This document shows, piece after piece, positions 49,731 to 61,567 of a stretch of DNA of 64,000 bases. The translations under genes and the position numbers were made by a program. Numbering within the stretch: the first letter of the stretch is position 1; each line of letters starts with the position of its first letter. Source of the DNA: Allium sativum (lineage: Eukaryota; Streptophyta; Magnoliopsida; Asparagales; Amaryllidaceae); assembly GCA_030737875.1 (NCBI GenBank), contig CM060922.1, positions 322,805,956-322,869,955 on the forward strand, read 5' to 3'. The notes beneath the pieces are model-generated. The model searched no databases and was not told where the DNA came from. It saw only the letters and a list, made by a program, of their open reading frames with translations.

Positions 49731-51384
49731 TAAAATAGATTTTGGAAATATTTTTGAAATGAAATGTGAAAGCTAATGACATAACTAGAGAAATAATTTG
49801 ATTCGACTGGTATATGTGAGGATTATTCGAAAAACCGGGCTAGCTCCCATGAAGGGGTTATAGTGTAGTTGTCTAGACGTACTTGTTGATTGCCCGAATA
49901 TGTGAGGACCTCTCTCCTGTATTGGTCATATGTGATGAGGAATAATGTGCCTTTGGTGTCGTTCAGACCTAGATTGGACTTGTAAATGGATTGTGTGTTT
50001 GACATTGTATTTCATTCTATATTGATTGATTCCTATTAAATATTTATCTGTTTGGTGGTGTAGAATTTATTCTCTTAGATTAATACCCTTCTTTGAGACC
50101 TATGAGCTTAGAGGTTAGTATGGTATAAATTGACAATGTGGCATGCTGAGATGCAATGATCAAGGTTTTTTTTTGAAAAGTAGAGCCTTGCAGATGATGA
50201 TCAAAGCATGACTTCAATATAGCATAACTTTGTGTACAGCGTTAATTCGCAAGCTTCACACCTCGGTATGAGCCTAAAACGGGAAGGACCATAGAGAAAG
50301 GACATACGTTTCCTTCTAGCTAGAAATGATGCCATGGTATGGAGCCTGGAAAATTTACTTATGTGGATTTAAGAAAGTGAGGTACCTCGGATATGGCCGA
50401 ACAAGGCCAAGACTGTCGACATACGGACCAGATTTTAAGTCCGATAGGATTGGGGAATGTGATGTTCAGGAGTAACTCTAATCCACCGCGATGAGGTAAA
50501 CCAACTCTGACTCTCCAAGGTTCACCTGTGTCTGAGTCCTAAGACATGTGCTAGAAGGTCCCGAATTCGGTAAGGAAGATCCCTTGCCTTGGTTCATGAT
50601 GGAATCCAATTTCCAATACGAGACTTTACGATTTTAGTTGTAAACCTATGGCGACATAATAGGATGGGGTATTATGCCGTTTAAGATTGTTACATTTATG
50701 TTTGATATTGTTTTCAAACACTTGGACACTAATGATTTTACTTTCCTCGTATCAAGCATTTTTTCCATTATAAGGTAAAATTCTGTCCTCTGGTTTGTTT
50801 GCATTGTGTAATGGGACCTAAGTCTTATAATTGCTTCAATTTTCTAAAAACCATAGCGTTGTTTCATTTATTTTATGCACAACATTCGTGTGGAGGAAAC
50901 CCGTTCTGTGTTATACGGCATGGTGCCGTGATATGCCTTATTTTAAATAAGTTATGTTAACTATTGGATTTCCATACCAGTCCCACGACTGACTCGTAGT
51001 TTGATTTTCACTAGCAAACTCGGGTGCCCATATTTTCACACGGGCAACCTTGTATTCAGGTTTTTGCTTGGTTCATTTTGGATATGTAGGGAATCTATGA
51101 AAGCTGAAGATGGACTTATATAATTTCTATTGGACTATCCCAGACTTTATTATGTTATTATGTTTGCTTCCGCTGCAAACTTATTATCTTAAGTTGAAAC
51201 TGTAATTGTACTAAGTGTATCCTATTATGCTGTGTAGCTCTGATGATGAAGTTTATTTCCGCCGTGTATGGTGATGTAAATTATTTTGGTATGCGATGTA
51301 ATATTTCTATTGTGCTGTTATGTTTGTGTGTTATATTCCATTGATTATCCGTACTTCCATGGCACAGGGGTTTGGCTTGTCACA
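49731..51384 (+). mobile_element. 3' portion of the 5' LTR of element A
   Basis: Collinear with 39960-41048 plus 47619-48147 of LTR Z and with 62100-63689 of LTR U. It ends TTGTCACA at 51384 directly before a PBS. Its left part was displaced by CACTA-2. It holds the module at 50989-51059. Confidence 0.85.
50989..51059 (+). other. CTGAC + twin hairpin module (A 5' LTR)
   Basis: CTGAC 50989-50993. AGTTTG (50998-51003) pairs with CAAACT (51015-51020). TGCCC pairs with GGGCA. TGTATTCAG ends at 51059. A second acceptor-like TTTGCAG lies at 51632-51638, just before the gag ATG. Confidence 0.5.
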
Positions 51385-51386
51385 TT

Positions 51387-51398
51387 TGGTATCAGAGC
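51387..51398 (+). other. Primer-binding site of A (initiator-Met tRNA type)
   Basis: TGGTATCAGAGC lies two bases after the LTR end and is the canonical plant initiator-Met PBS. Confidence 0.93.
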
Positions 51399-51649
51399 TA
51401 AGAGTTAACCTTAGTTCTAGGAGTATAACATGTTAACGAACTTTTCAGAGATTGATCAGTTGTATTCTAGGATGAGTGACTCATTAGAGATAGGATTAGC
51501 AATGTCCTAGAATGAGTATAGCAGAATAGCATACACCACCCAATAAATGCATTTATACTCGTATATATGTCTCTATGCTTTTATAATTTCTTTAAGATAT
51601 CTTTTCTGTTGGCCTGACTCTTTTCTTACTATTTGCAGACATAGTAGAA

Positions 51650-52500
51650 ATGAGTGGCAGAGGTAGAAGAGGTAACTCCGTGGTTCAACAACCTAATGAG
51701 CCAATTGTTCCCTTACAGGCAGAACCAGATCTAGATATTCTAGCAAAGAAGTATCGAAATCTGGGTGGAGTATCATCTTGGGCAAAGAATCTGTTATTGA
51801 AGCACAATCATGGATGCGTTCATGTGAGAGAATTTTTAAGGCTTGGGATTGAAATACAATCGAAAAAGGTTTCTGGCATCTTAGTTACCCTGAGATGAAG
51901 CTTTGTTCTGGTAGGAGACATTTATAATGGAAAATCCAGAAGGTAATATTACCTGGGATAGATTTAAAGAAATTTTTGAAGAAAGATTTATTCCCTCGGA
52001 ACAGTTGAGTGGCTATGTAATGAGTTATTCAATCTGAAACAAGACGATATGACCACTCGAGAGTACCAGAATAAATTCAATGAACTTTCCTGCTTTGGCC
52101 CCAAGTTAATTCAAGTTCCGTTAAAGAAGAACGTGAGGTTTATTAACGGACTTCAAAGAAGGTTCCAAAGTAACTGCATATGTGAAGCTTCCTTTTTCAG
52201 AAATGATAGAAATGGCTTGTCGCTATGAGAGTATAGATAAACGGAATAATTTAGAAGATAAAGAGAACGACAGTTCTAGCAGAAAGAGAAAGTCTAAAAG
52301 TGAGAATCTTGAGGCATGTAAGAAACCTGAAGCTAGTAAGGAAGGGAAGAAGGCTAGGGAGGAACAATTAAAGGTTTTCACCTAGTTTAATCGTAACAAG
52401 AAAGGACATTTCTCGAAGAACTGTAAACCTCCAAAGAAAAAGAAGCGAATCTAAATATAATAGGAAGTTTTAAGGAAACATAGAATGCCACAAATGTCAC
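51650..52500 (+). pseudogene. Gag of element A, decayed
   Basis: Starts at ATG 51650 with a short polar N-terminus. After stops and frameshifts it reaches a Gag-core motif near 51930-52000 (NITWDRFKEIFEERF) and then a Lys/Glu/Ser-rich segment (52182-52385). Two knuckle-like pieces near 52390-52440 and 52490-52530 are the remains of CCHC zinc fingers (for example ECHKCHKMGHIAKN, whose final Cys is lost). Gag would form the particle and bind genomic RNA. Several stops make it non-functional. Confidence 0.75.
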
Positions 52501-53196
52501 AAAATGGGTCATATTGCAAAGAATTTGCTCCAATTGAAGAAATTTGAAGTAGCTCATGCATATAAAGTGGCGGAAGCTCCAACACCCTTAGTTGGTTGGG
52601 AAAGGCCAAATGTTTTGGAAGGTACTCTTATTGTTAATGGTGTTCTAGTTAAGGAGTTGTTTGATACGTGCACATCGCGTAGTTTTATCTCAGGAAGTTT
52701 GGTAAAGAAACTAAGCCTATACCTTAGTCATCTTAAGGAACCCATTTGCATCAAAAATCCGATAGGAGGCTCCATCGATCTTTGTTTATACTGTAGAGTT
52801 CCTATCTCTTATTCCCATTACCAATTTTCTTTCAAATTGATTGTAATGGATTTTGATGAGTTTGATATTATACTTGGATTGGATTAGTTGACCAAATATG
52901 AAGCTGAAGTTAAATGTTCTGAAAGAATTGTTAAGGCAAGGACTAAGTTTAGAGATTTTATATCAATACCATGCGAAGGTCCAAATTCAGACAGAAAAGA
53001 ATTTTGGTCAGCTCTTGATATTTCTCCCACTTCTATCGAGGATATTCCTATCGTTAAGAACTACACAGATGTACTTGAAGAAGTTGATAACCTACCTCCG
53101 CGAAGAGAGAATGATTTCCGAGTTGATCTCGTTCCAAATGCGAGGCCGGTTGTGCATGCAATTAGGAGAATGACATTGCAGGAGAAGAAGAGTTGA
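52501..53196 (+). pseudogene. Protease and linker of element A, decayed
   Basis: The frame holds the retropepsin region. The active-site loop reads LFDTCTSRSFIS, where gypsy proteases have D-T/S-G, so the Gly is replaced by Cys. FDEFDIILGLD stands where FDVILGMDWL is usual, and a TAG follows at about 52885. The next part (52888-53190) is the linker to reverse transcriptase, with VLEEVDNLPPRRE and FRVDLVPNARPV. A frameshift at about 53190 separates it from RT. Confidence 0.85.
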
Positions 53197-53996
53197 GTGA
53201 TCAAATTCGAAAGTTGATACTGAAAGATCTGATCAGGCCTAGCATTTCGAGTTGGGGAGCAGAAGTGGTGTGCGTTCCGAAGTCAGATGGTACTCTCAGA
53301 TTATGTGTGGATTACCAAGACTTCAACAAGCAGACACTCAAGAATAAGTATCCACTACAGCGTATTGATGACTTATTAGATCGCTTGAATGGAGCACAAG
53401 TATTTTCGAAGATGGACCTAGCCACACGTTTTCATCAGCTAAGAATATTGGAAAAGTGTGTTCACTTGACAACTTTTAGAGGTCCAGATTTATTCTAGGA
53501 ATGGTTTGTTATGCCATTAGGATTATGCAACACTCCGAACTATTTTGTTCATTTGATGAATCAGGTATTCCAAGAAGTATTAAATTAGTTTGTATTGGTC
53601 TTTATTGATAATATTCTAATCTTTTCAAAGACAATAGAGGAGCATGCCAGACATTTAGAACAGGTATTGAAAATTCTGAGAAAGAATATACTGAAAGCCA
53701 AATTTTCTAAATGCATATTCTGGAAAGAAGAAGTGAAATTTCTTGGTCATGTTGTATCAAAGGAAGGAATCCCAGTAGGTCGAGGAAAGATCACGGCTAT
53801 TCAGGATTGGAAGAAACCTAGCACTCCCAAAGAAGTTAGAAGTTTTCTGGGATTGGCAAGTTACTATCAGAATTTCGTTAAGGATTTTTCGAAGTTATCC
53901 AGTCCGTTGACGAAGCTTACAAAGAAGTATGCCAAGTTTCCAAGAGTTGAAAGAAAGATTGACTACTGCTCTAGTGTTGACTATTGTATATCGTAA
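53193..53996 (+). pseudogene. Reverse transcriptase of element A, decayed
   Basis: Ty3/gypsy RT blocks appear in order: ISSWGAEVVCVPKSDGTLR, CVDYQDFNKQTLKNKYPL, VFSKMDLATRFHQLRI, WFVMPLGLCNTPNYF, then [11 protein letters not shown] in place of the YVDD/YIDD catalytic box (second Asp replaced by Asn), and [11 protein letters not shown]. In-frame stops occur at 53496-53498, about 53585 and 53994-53996. The enzyme would copy element RNA to DNA, but it cannot be active with these changes. Confidence 0.92.
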
Positions 53997-54390
53997 TCAG
54001 GATTAACTGTCTATACAGATGCTTCTCATGAAGGAGTAGTTATGGTGTTAATGCAAAGAGGCAAACTTATTGCTTATGCAAGTCGTCAGTTGAAGCCGCA
54101 CGAGAAAAGGTATGTTACTCATGATTTGGAGCTATTAGCAGTAGTGTTTGCCTTAAAGATTTGGAGGCATTATCTTTTGGGTGATAAGTTTGAGTTATAT
54201 ACAGCATAAATCTTTGAAATATCTATTCACCGAGAAGGATTTGAATTTGAGACATCAACGTTGGTTAGAGTTTCTTGTAGAATATGATCTAGACATTTTG
54301 TATACTCCAGGGAAGTCCAATGTTGTAGCTGATGCACTTAATAGAAAGAATGCAATCATTGCTGATCTTATTATTATGCCTTTTTAGAAG
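53997..54390 (+). pseudogene. RNase H of element A, decayed
   Basis: It continues from RT with LTVYTDAS (catalytic Asp present), [16 protein letters not shown] and [20 protein letters not shown] one-base deletion near 54206 changes frame before [20 protein letters not shown] and [15 protein letters not shown], the gypsy connection region. It ends in a TAG at about 54388. Confidence 0.9.
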
Positions 54391-55823
54391 ATTTTTGTTC
54401 TTCAAAAAGAAGATGAGTTTATTCATAAAATTAGCAAGCGGGTTCAGGATGGTGAAACCTCATATTTTCAGGTTGATTGTAAGGGAATTCTAAGTTTGCA
54501 AGGATGAATCTGTGTTCCAAATATTCCTAAGCTCGGAAGGGAAGCAATAGATGAATGTCACAAGTCTAAGCTTAGTATTCATCTAGGAGTGAGTAAGACG
54601 TATCAAGATCTTAAGCGCACATTCTGATGGAAGTCTATGAAGAGAGATATCTCTATATATGTTAGCAGGTATCCGACTTGCCAACAGGTTAACAGTGACC
54701 AACAGAAGGTCGCTGGATTGTTACAACCCTTGGAGATTTCAGAATGGAAGTGGGATCGGGTTTCAATGGATTTCATTGATGGTCTGCCTAGAACCAAGAA
54801 AGGAAATGATAGCATTTGGGTTATAATAGATCGTTTCACGAAGAGCGCCCATTTTGTTCCAGTGAAATCAAATAGAACAGCTTAGAGTCTGGCTCAGATA
54901 TATTTTAGAGAGATTGTTAGATTACATGGAATTTCCAACAACATTGTCAGTGATCGTGATCGAATTTTAGGTAGTAAGTTATGGGAAGCATTTTAGTTTG
55001 AGTTGGGAACAAAGCTGAATCTTAGCACTGCATATCATCCTCAGACAAATGGTCAGACAAAGAGGGTAAATTGTATACTGGAAGATCTGTTGTGAGTTTG
55101 TATTCTTGATTTTGGAGGATCTTGGGAAGATCATATACATCTAGTTGAGTTCTCGTATAATAACAACTTCTAGGAAGGTTTAAAAATGTCACAATTTGAT
55201 GCGTTATATGGTAGACCATGTAGATCTCCTGCACGTTGGATAGAGCCTGGAAATCGACTAGTATTGGGTCTAGATATGATTCAAGAAGCTACAGATAAAG
55301 TGGATTTCACTAAGAAGCGATTGAAAGCGGCACATAACCAATAGAAAACTATGCAAATTATATAAGAAGAGACTGGGTATTTTCTATTGGGGATCAAGTA
55401 TATTTGAAGGTTTCTCTGTTAATGGGAGTGATTTGATTCGGGAAGACATGAAAATTGGCACTTAAGTAAATTGGTCCATTCCCTATACTCGAAATGATTA
55501 GGACTCTAGCTTAGAGGGTTAAATTGCTAGATTGGTTGTCAGGTGTTCATGATGTGTTTCACATTTCTCAACTTCGCAAGCATGTTCGTGATCCCGATTT
55601 GTTTGTGGAAGAAGCATCACAAGAAGATTTGGATATTACTCCAAGTTTAGCTGTGCGAAAAGAACCGATGAAGATCATTGGCACAGAAACCAAAGTTCAA
55701 AGGAACAAGAAAGTGCACTTAGTCAAGATACAGTGGAGCAGAGATCCAAGAGACCACGCACGGAAGAAAGAGGATTGCATTAAGCAGTCTTATCCCAAGT
55801 GCAGAGTGGATATCACTGATTAG
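54391..55823 (+). pseudogene. Integrase of element A with C-terminal chromodomain-like tail, decayed
   Basis: A zinc-binding part (about 54555-54690: HKSKLSIHLGVSKTYQDL, then SRYPTCQQ) precedes the catalytic core, with WDRVSMDFIDGLPRTKKG (first Asp), NNIVSDRDRILGSKLWEAF (second Asp) and TAYHPQTNGQTKRVN before the presumed Glu near 55080. After a poor stretch, 55524-55823 encodes GVHDVFHISQLRKHVRDPD and a tail with VHLVKIQWS, as in the C-terminal chromodomain-like module of plant chromovirus integrases. There are many stops. The usual hairpin and polypurine tract before the 3' LTR is degenerate here (55821-55840). Confidence 0.88.
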
Positions 55824-55840
55824 ATCTCGTGTGAGGTAAT

Positions 55841-57222
55841 TGTAACAACCCGGAAAATCAGAACCAATTAAAAATTTTTATTTTAGCAATTTTAGTGAAT
55901 TTTGAATATTTAAAATGATTTATTTGAAATAATAATAACAAGAAATTTATTTCGAATAGAATTAGAACGTATAAATTTATTTAAATCGAAATTAGATATA
56001 AATATTTATTTTAATTATAAAAGGAATTGAAAATGGCGTGGTAGTTTGAAAATTCGATTCCAAACTTTAACTGAATGTGCATGATTCAAAATAATTGGAT
56101 TTTAGCAAAAAAAGAAATATTTAAATCTGTTTAAAAATATCTTTCCAACGGATCTGAAAAATTGAAATTTCATAGCGGGAATAAAAAGTTATGGCCAGTT
56201 GAATATTCAAAATAGTCGCTATTGAATAAATATAGCCCTTAAAAATAGCCATTTTGCAAACAACCTCCATTTTTGACGAAACCACTTTTGTTGGATCCGA
56301 AATATAAAATTATTGATAGATTCAAAAATTCATAATTTTTGGAATAAATATGTAAGCAAGGCAAAAGAAAACGTGTTTTGTCAATTTCAGTCAATTTGGA
56401 TCGACCAGAAAATGACCATTTTTCAAACGGCCTCCAAATTCAATGAAATTAGTTTTGTTAGGACCATATCGTCGAAACATAGCTAGATTTATTTTTTGGG
56501 AATTTTTGGAGTCAGTATGTGGCCCTGGTAAATTAAAATGCGGGTTCAAATTCAATATATAGATTATATTTTAATTTCAACGAAAACTGATCATAACAGT
56601 CGAATTGGCTTATGAAACATATTCCATTGTGTTCGGAACAGGGGTATTTAGCTAGGCGCGACAGTCGTTGGGTTTGATGTGGAGTTAGAATGTAAAATCA
56701 CCTTTTTACGAATTAAAATAATAATAAAATTAAAATTATTTTTCTATAAACCCCCCTCCCCAACATTTCAGAAAACCCTAGCCGCCGCCTGATGAAATCA
56801 AAGGCCCATGTTCTTCAATTCTTTCTCCTTTCAATACTCTTGACCACGCAATGTTTCTGAAAACATATCAAACGAAAATCAAAGGGCCTCGATCGAACTT
56901 CAAATCTATATGGGTTTGATATGATTTCGTGGGGAATTGGGTTCGGATTTTGGCTCCAAATTAGCCGGGTTCATGCGCGTTTATCGAGGCGTGGCGCGTG
57001 CGAGTGTGTCAGAAGGGGGCGGCGCAGGAAGCTGACATGGAGGGCTACACGGTGGTGGTGGTTGATCGAGGACTGGCGGCGTGGATGGGCGAGCGACGGG
57101 GTGAACAGGTTTTAAGCGAGGTCGAGGTTTTCCTGGAAAGGGGAAACGAGATTAACGGAAATGGTAATGATTTTAAACATTGTTTTAAACGTTATTGAAT
57201 GGTTAATTTCATTTCAATTAAC
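55841..57222 (+). mobile_element. 3' LTR of element A, first part
   Basis: Starts TGTAACAACCCGG at 55841, and aligns with the starts of Z, V and U. It holds the upstream blocks 56240-56520, a TATA-like CTATAAAC near 56744, and the GC-rich island from 56760 with AAAACCCTAGCCGCCGCC. LTR U interrupts it after 57222, and it resumes at 63695. Confidence 0.88.
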
Positions 57223-58139
57223 TGTAACAACCCGAAAATCTGGGATAGTTTAAAATTTTTATTTTGGCAATTTTAGCGAATTCTGAACATTTAAAATGAA
57301 TTATTTTAAATAATAGCGACGAAAAATTTATTTTGAATATAGTTCGAACGTATATATTATATACATCGTCGTTAGAATATAAATAATTATATATAATTAT
57401 AAAAGGAACTGAAAATGGCGCGGTAGTTCGATAATTTGATTTCAAACTTCAATTAAACATACCGGGTGCAAAACAAACCGGATTTTAGTGAAACCAAAAA
57501 TAATAGGATCTAATTGTGAATATCTTTCCAATGAATCCGGAAAATTGAGATTTCATAGCGGGAATCAAAAGATATGTCCAGTTGAAAATTCTGAATAGTC
57601 GCTATGAAATTCAGGCCCTTAGAAATGGAAATTTTGCAAACGACCTCGGATTTCGACGAAACCACTTTTGTTGGATCCGCGATGTCAAGTTATTGCTAGA
57701 TTCCAAATTTTATTATTTTTTGAATTAATATGTGAGCGTGGAAAAGGAAAACGCGTTTGACCAGTTTCAGTTGATTTTAATCGACTGGAAATTGGCCATT
57801 TTTCAAACGGTCTCAGAATTCGATAAAATTAGTTTTGTTAAGACCATATCGTCAATACGAAGCTAGAAAATATTTTTTGGGAATTTTTAGAGTTAGTATG
57901 TGACCTCAATAAATTGAAATGTAAGTAAAACTGAATATAAAGAGTTATATTTGAAAATTGAACGGAAACTGATCGTAACAGTCGAATCAGCTAACGATAC
58001 ATATCCCATTGTGTTCAGAATGGGGGTAATTAGGTATGGACGACAGGCGGTGGGCCTCGTTTAGAGGTCAAATGAAAAAGTCAACTTTTTGAAAATAAAT
58101 TAATAAAAAAAATATACTCTCTCCTCTCCTTACCTTCTC

Positions 58140-58490
58140 TCTGGCCCCCCTCCCCGATTTCAGTTTTCAACAGAGAAAAAAAACCTAAATACCTAAATCG
58201 CTCATCGCGATTACCACCACCCCGCCACGCCGCGCAATGGCGCCGCCCACGATCGACATCCGGCCTCCCTCCCTCCACCGCTCCCCTCCTCTTCCCCTCT
58301 ATCTCCTCCTCGCTCCATCTCACGAATGCAAACCCGTTGCCCCTCGAGACCCCCCCTTGTTCTGGAAACCCGCGCCCGCCACGAAGCCCCTCTCCTCCCC
58401 AGTCGCCGACGCAACCGAGCACCTCACCGGAGAGCCACCTGAACGGACCCGCGAGCACACCCCTCCGACGCAGTGAAGACCCCCCCATTC
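58140..58490 (+). promoter_or_regulatory. GC-rich island of LTR U
   Basis: A C-rich tract (CTCTCCTCTCCTTACC, then CCCCCCTCCCC) is followed by GC-rich DNA. Open frames on both strands (58081-58488 minus, 58237-58476 plus) overlap and have no recognised domain. An initiator-type transcription start in the pyrimidine tract is possible. Confidence 0.4.
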
Positions 58491-58984
58491 CTTAATCGAA
58501 TGCAGTAAGTTTTCTGAATTTTATATATTTGTTTTTTCACTATGAAAAATCTGACTTTTTGGTTAGGAAAATATATAATTTTTAGTCATGAAAATATACG
58601 ATTTTTTATATAGTGATTTGAATGATAAAAATATGATTTTTATTTTCTAAAAGAAATGATTTTTATATTCAAAAAAAAAAAAGATTCGAATTTTGAAAAC
58701 GGAAAGATTCGATTTTTATAAATAAAACTGCTATGAATTTTATTTATAAAATTTGATTTATAAAATGAGATTTTCATTTGTGAGGTAGCAAGGTAAAAAT
58801 TAGATTTTTAGATACGGGAAAGCGAGATAAAAATATAATCTTTTATATTGTAGAAGGATAAAAATATGATTTTTACATTATAGAAGTGTTAAAAATTTGA
58901 TCTTTATATATGTAGTGAATCAAAAACATGACATCTATATAGTAGCGATGTAAAGATAGAATTTTTATCTATATAGTAGCGGTA

Positions 58985-59300
58985 TAAAAATGGGATTTTT
59001 ATATATTGAATAGCGAAGTAAAAATTCGATTTTTATATATTGAATAGCGAAGTAAAAATTCGATTTTTATATATTGAATAGCGAAGTAAAAATTCGATTT
59101 TTATATTTGAATAGCGAAGTAAAAATTCGATTTTTATATATTGAATAGCGAAGTAAAAATTCGATTTTTATATATAGAATAGCGAAGTAAAAATTCGATT
59201 TTTATATATAGAATAGCGAAGTAAAAATTCGATTTTTATATATTGAATAGCGAAGTAAAAAATTCGATTTTTGTATATGGAATAGCGAAGTAAAAATATG
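58985..59300 (+). repeat. 34-bp tandem repeat with palindromic core in LTR U
   Basis: The unit contains TGAATAGCGAAG and TAAAAATTCGATTTTTATA, whose core AAAAAT-TCG-ATTTTT is a palindrome. About nine copies are present. Looser copies of the palindromes extend upstream to about 58520. Confidence 0.85.
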
Positions 59301-59994
59301 ATTTTTTACAATATGTAGAGAATACGGGCAGAGGAAGTGACAAAGGGAGAGTGGCGAAGATTTTCTACTAAGAAGAGTCGAGGCGTTGGATAAGCTATTC
59401 GGTGAGAACTTCTCACCTTTAATTTATTTTTCTATTTGAAATATATACTAGGATGCAGACGGTGTTTAGTAGAACCCGACACCAGTCGTCCACAGACCAT
59501 GGACGGCTTGTATGCTTGTTTGTTTGATTTTGCTGTGTAGTGGATTGTGTGTTGTGATGTGAAATGAAAATAAAATATTTATATAGTAGAAAATATTTTA
59601 TAGTTAAAAATAGAATTTTAACGTATATATGAAATGAAATAAAAATAAACAAATCGGACGATTTGTTTATATACACACATTTGACTGATATTGATTGGGA
59701 CGATAAATTTTACACATCGCCCAACTGCACAAATAAAATCTGTGTTTGATTGTTTGAAAACCCCACACGGGTATTGGGGTGATATATGACATACACTAAT
59801 CCCAATAGTTAGTTGTATGTCGATCGATTGATTGACAGACTGTTATAAGCGTTAAATATTCATATTCGATGCTTATACAGTGTAGAATGCACTTTGGATG
59901 ATGGTTGATTATTCATCGTTGTTATTGTATACATATGTTGTAGAAAATCCATATAATTAACATTATATGGTAATTGATTGGGCCTCATTCCAGT

Positions 59995-60190
59995 TTTGAA
60001 AAAGAAAGTTTGAAATAGAAATATTTGAAAAGAAATATTTGAAATAGAATATTTGAAAATAGAAATATTTGAAAAGAAATATTTGAAATAGAAATATTTG
60101 AAATAGAATATTTGAAAATAGAATATTTGAAAAGAAATATTTGAAATAGAAATATTTGAAATAGAATATTTGAAAATAGAAATATATGAA
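59995..60190 (+). repeat. GAAATATTTGAAATAGAATATTTG repeats
   Basis: About 15-bp units (GAAATATTTGAAATA and GAATATTTGAAAATA) alternate around ten times. The AATATT core is self-complementary. A counterpart on the other strand is at 44970-45040 in LTR V, with fewer units. Confidence 0.8.
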
Positions 60191-60299
60191 GCCGTGTTGA
60201 TTAGATTGACGCCATTTTGACGTAAACGGTATTTATATCGATTTATTCATTTTATAATGAATATCGAAAGTGATTTCAAAATCTGATATTTTGAAAAGA

Positions 60300-60445
60300 A
60301 ATGAATTCGAATTGAAATTAAAAGAAATGAATTCGAATTGAAATTGAATATAAATGAATTCGAATTGAAATTGAATATAAATGAATTCGAATTGAAATTG
60401 AATATAATGAATTCGAATTGAAACTGAATTGAATTGAAAAAGAAC
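60300..60445 (+). repeat. GAATTCGAATTGAAATTGAATATAAAT repeats
   Basis: Four to five diverged units of about 27 bp, homologous to the expanded array at 44485-44830 in LTR V. Confidence 0.75.
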
Positions 60446-61315
60446 TGAAATTGAATTCAAAATTGATTTGAATTGAAATCAATTTTGAAAATGAATTTAA
60501 AACGAATTAGTAAGGGAAAATTCAATTTTGATTTAAATTTGAAAAAGAAGTTGAAATCGTTTTGAAAACGAATTTAAAACGATTTATTAAATACATTTTA
60601 AAGGAAATCGACGAAGTATATATTATATATATAATATAATGGCTTGGATAGAACGCACCGCGCCGCGGCAGTTCGCGAATTTCGACCATTGACTTCGAAC
60701 GGATATTACGGGAGATCCGACCGTCGGATTCTCCTAAAACCGGAACCGTTGGGTTCGTATCGAAAAGAGCTTTCTAACGAATATTAGAAATTAGAAATCT
60801 ATCGGTTGGATTTGGAATTATGTCCAAATCAAATTTGGAAAAGGTCGCTGTAAGTGCAGTTCGATGGCCATTAATGGAAATCGACTGTACGGGCCTTAAT
60901 AAAATTATTAAAAATAGTAATAATTTGTGTGAAGTCATAAGAAATGATTTAGAAAGAATTAGGATGAAAAACTCCATATTTGAAAAGATAAAAATAGATT
61001 TTTATCGAAATAAACTAGTTTTGAACTAGAATTATAATTCTATTTATTTTTAAATAAATAAATTGAGTTTGAAATGGTTTTGAAAATAACCAGAATTTCC
61101 AATGATTGCATAGGAATGGATTTGAATCGAAATTGTCTTCGGAATATTTCGATGTTGGATTTCGTGATTATACAAATGTTGTTATGGAAATTTGAAAGAT
61201 ATAGATATATATATCGTTATTTCCAATACGATCTTTGTTGGTCGCAGAATTTGATTTTGAATATAAGCCGGGATATTTTCTATTCAGAGCCTTGTATTTA
61301 ATATCAAATGTGATT

Positions 61316-61567
61316 TGGGTTTGTCGTGAATGGTGTCTTGACTAACACCGTTCTTGAACCCAGTGGATAAAAGATTAAATCTTTTTATTTAGATTTAATG
61401 AAGTGTAACAATTAAATGATATTTAATTGGAATTGAAGTGATATTGATTTTTGGGTTTATCGTGGACAGTGTTTTAAATAACACTCGTTCTTTAACCGGA
61501 TAATTAATGGAATGTGATTTTGGGTTTATCGTGAACCGTGTTTTAAATGACACTGATTCTTTAACCC
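61316..61567 (+). repeat. Three ~45-50 nt hairpins in LTR U
   Basis: Copies lie at 61316-61362, 61453-61497 and 61522-61567. The first has GGTGT pairing with ACACC. The second has AGTGTT (61468-61473) pairing with AACACT (61480-61485). All keep the GGGTT/AACC(C) outer arms and GRAY-type middle arms. Confidence 0.65.

Noticed and set aside
58081..58488. Gly/Arg-rich and Pro-rich open frames on opposite strands
   Set aside because: GC-rich island of an LTR; the frames overlap on both strands and have no domain or counterpart of equal length in sister LTRs.
58985..59300. Regular repeat array as a CRISPR
   Set aside because: Units are tandem with no unique spacers and the DNA is plant; it is an LTR minisatellite.
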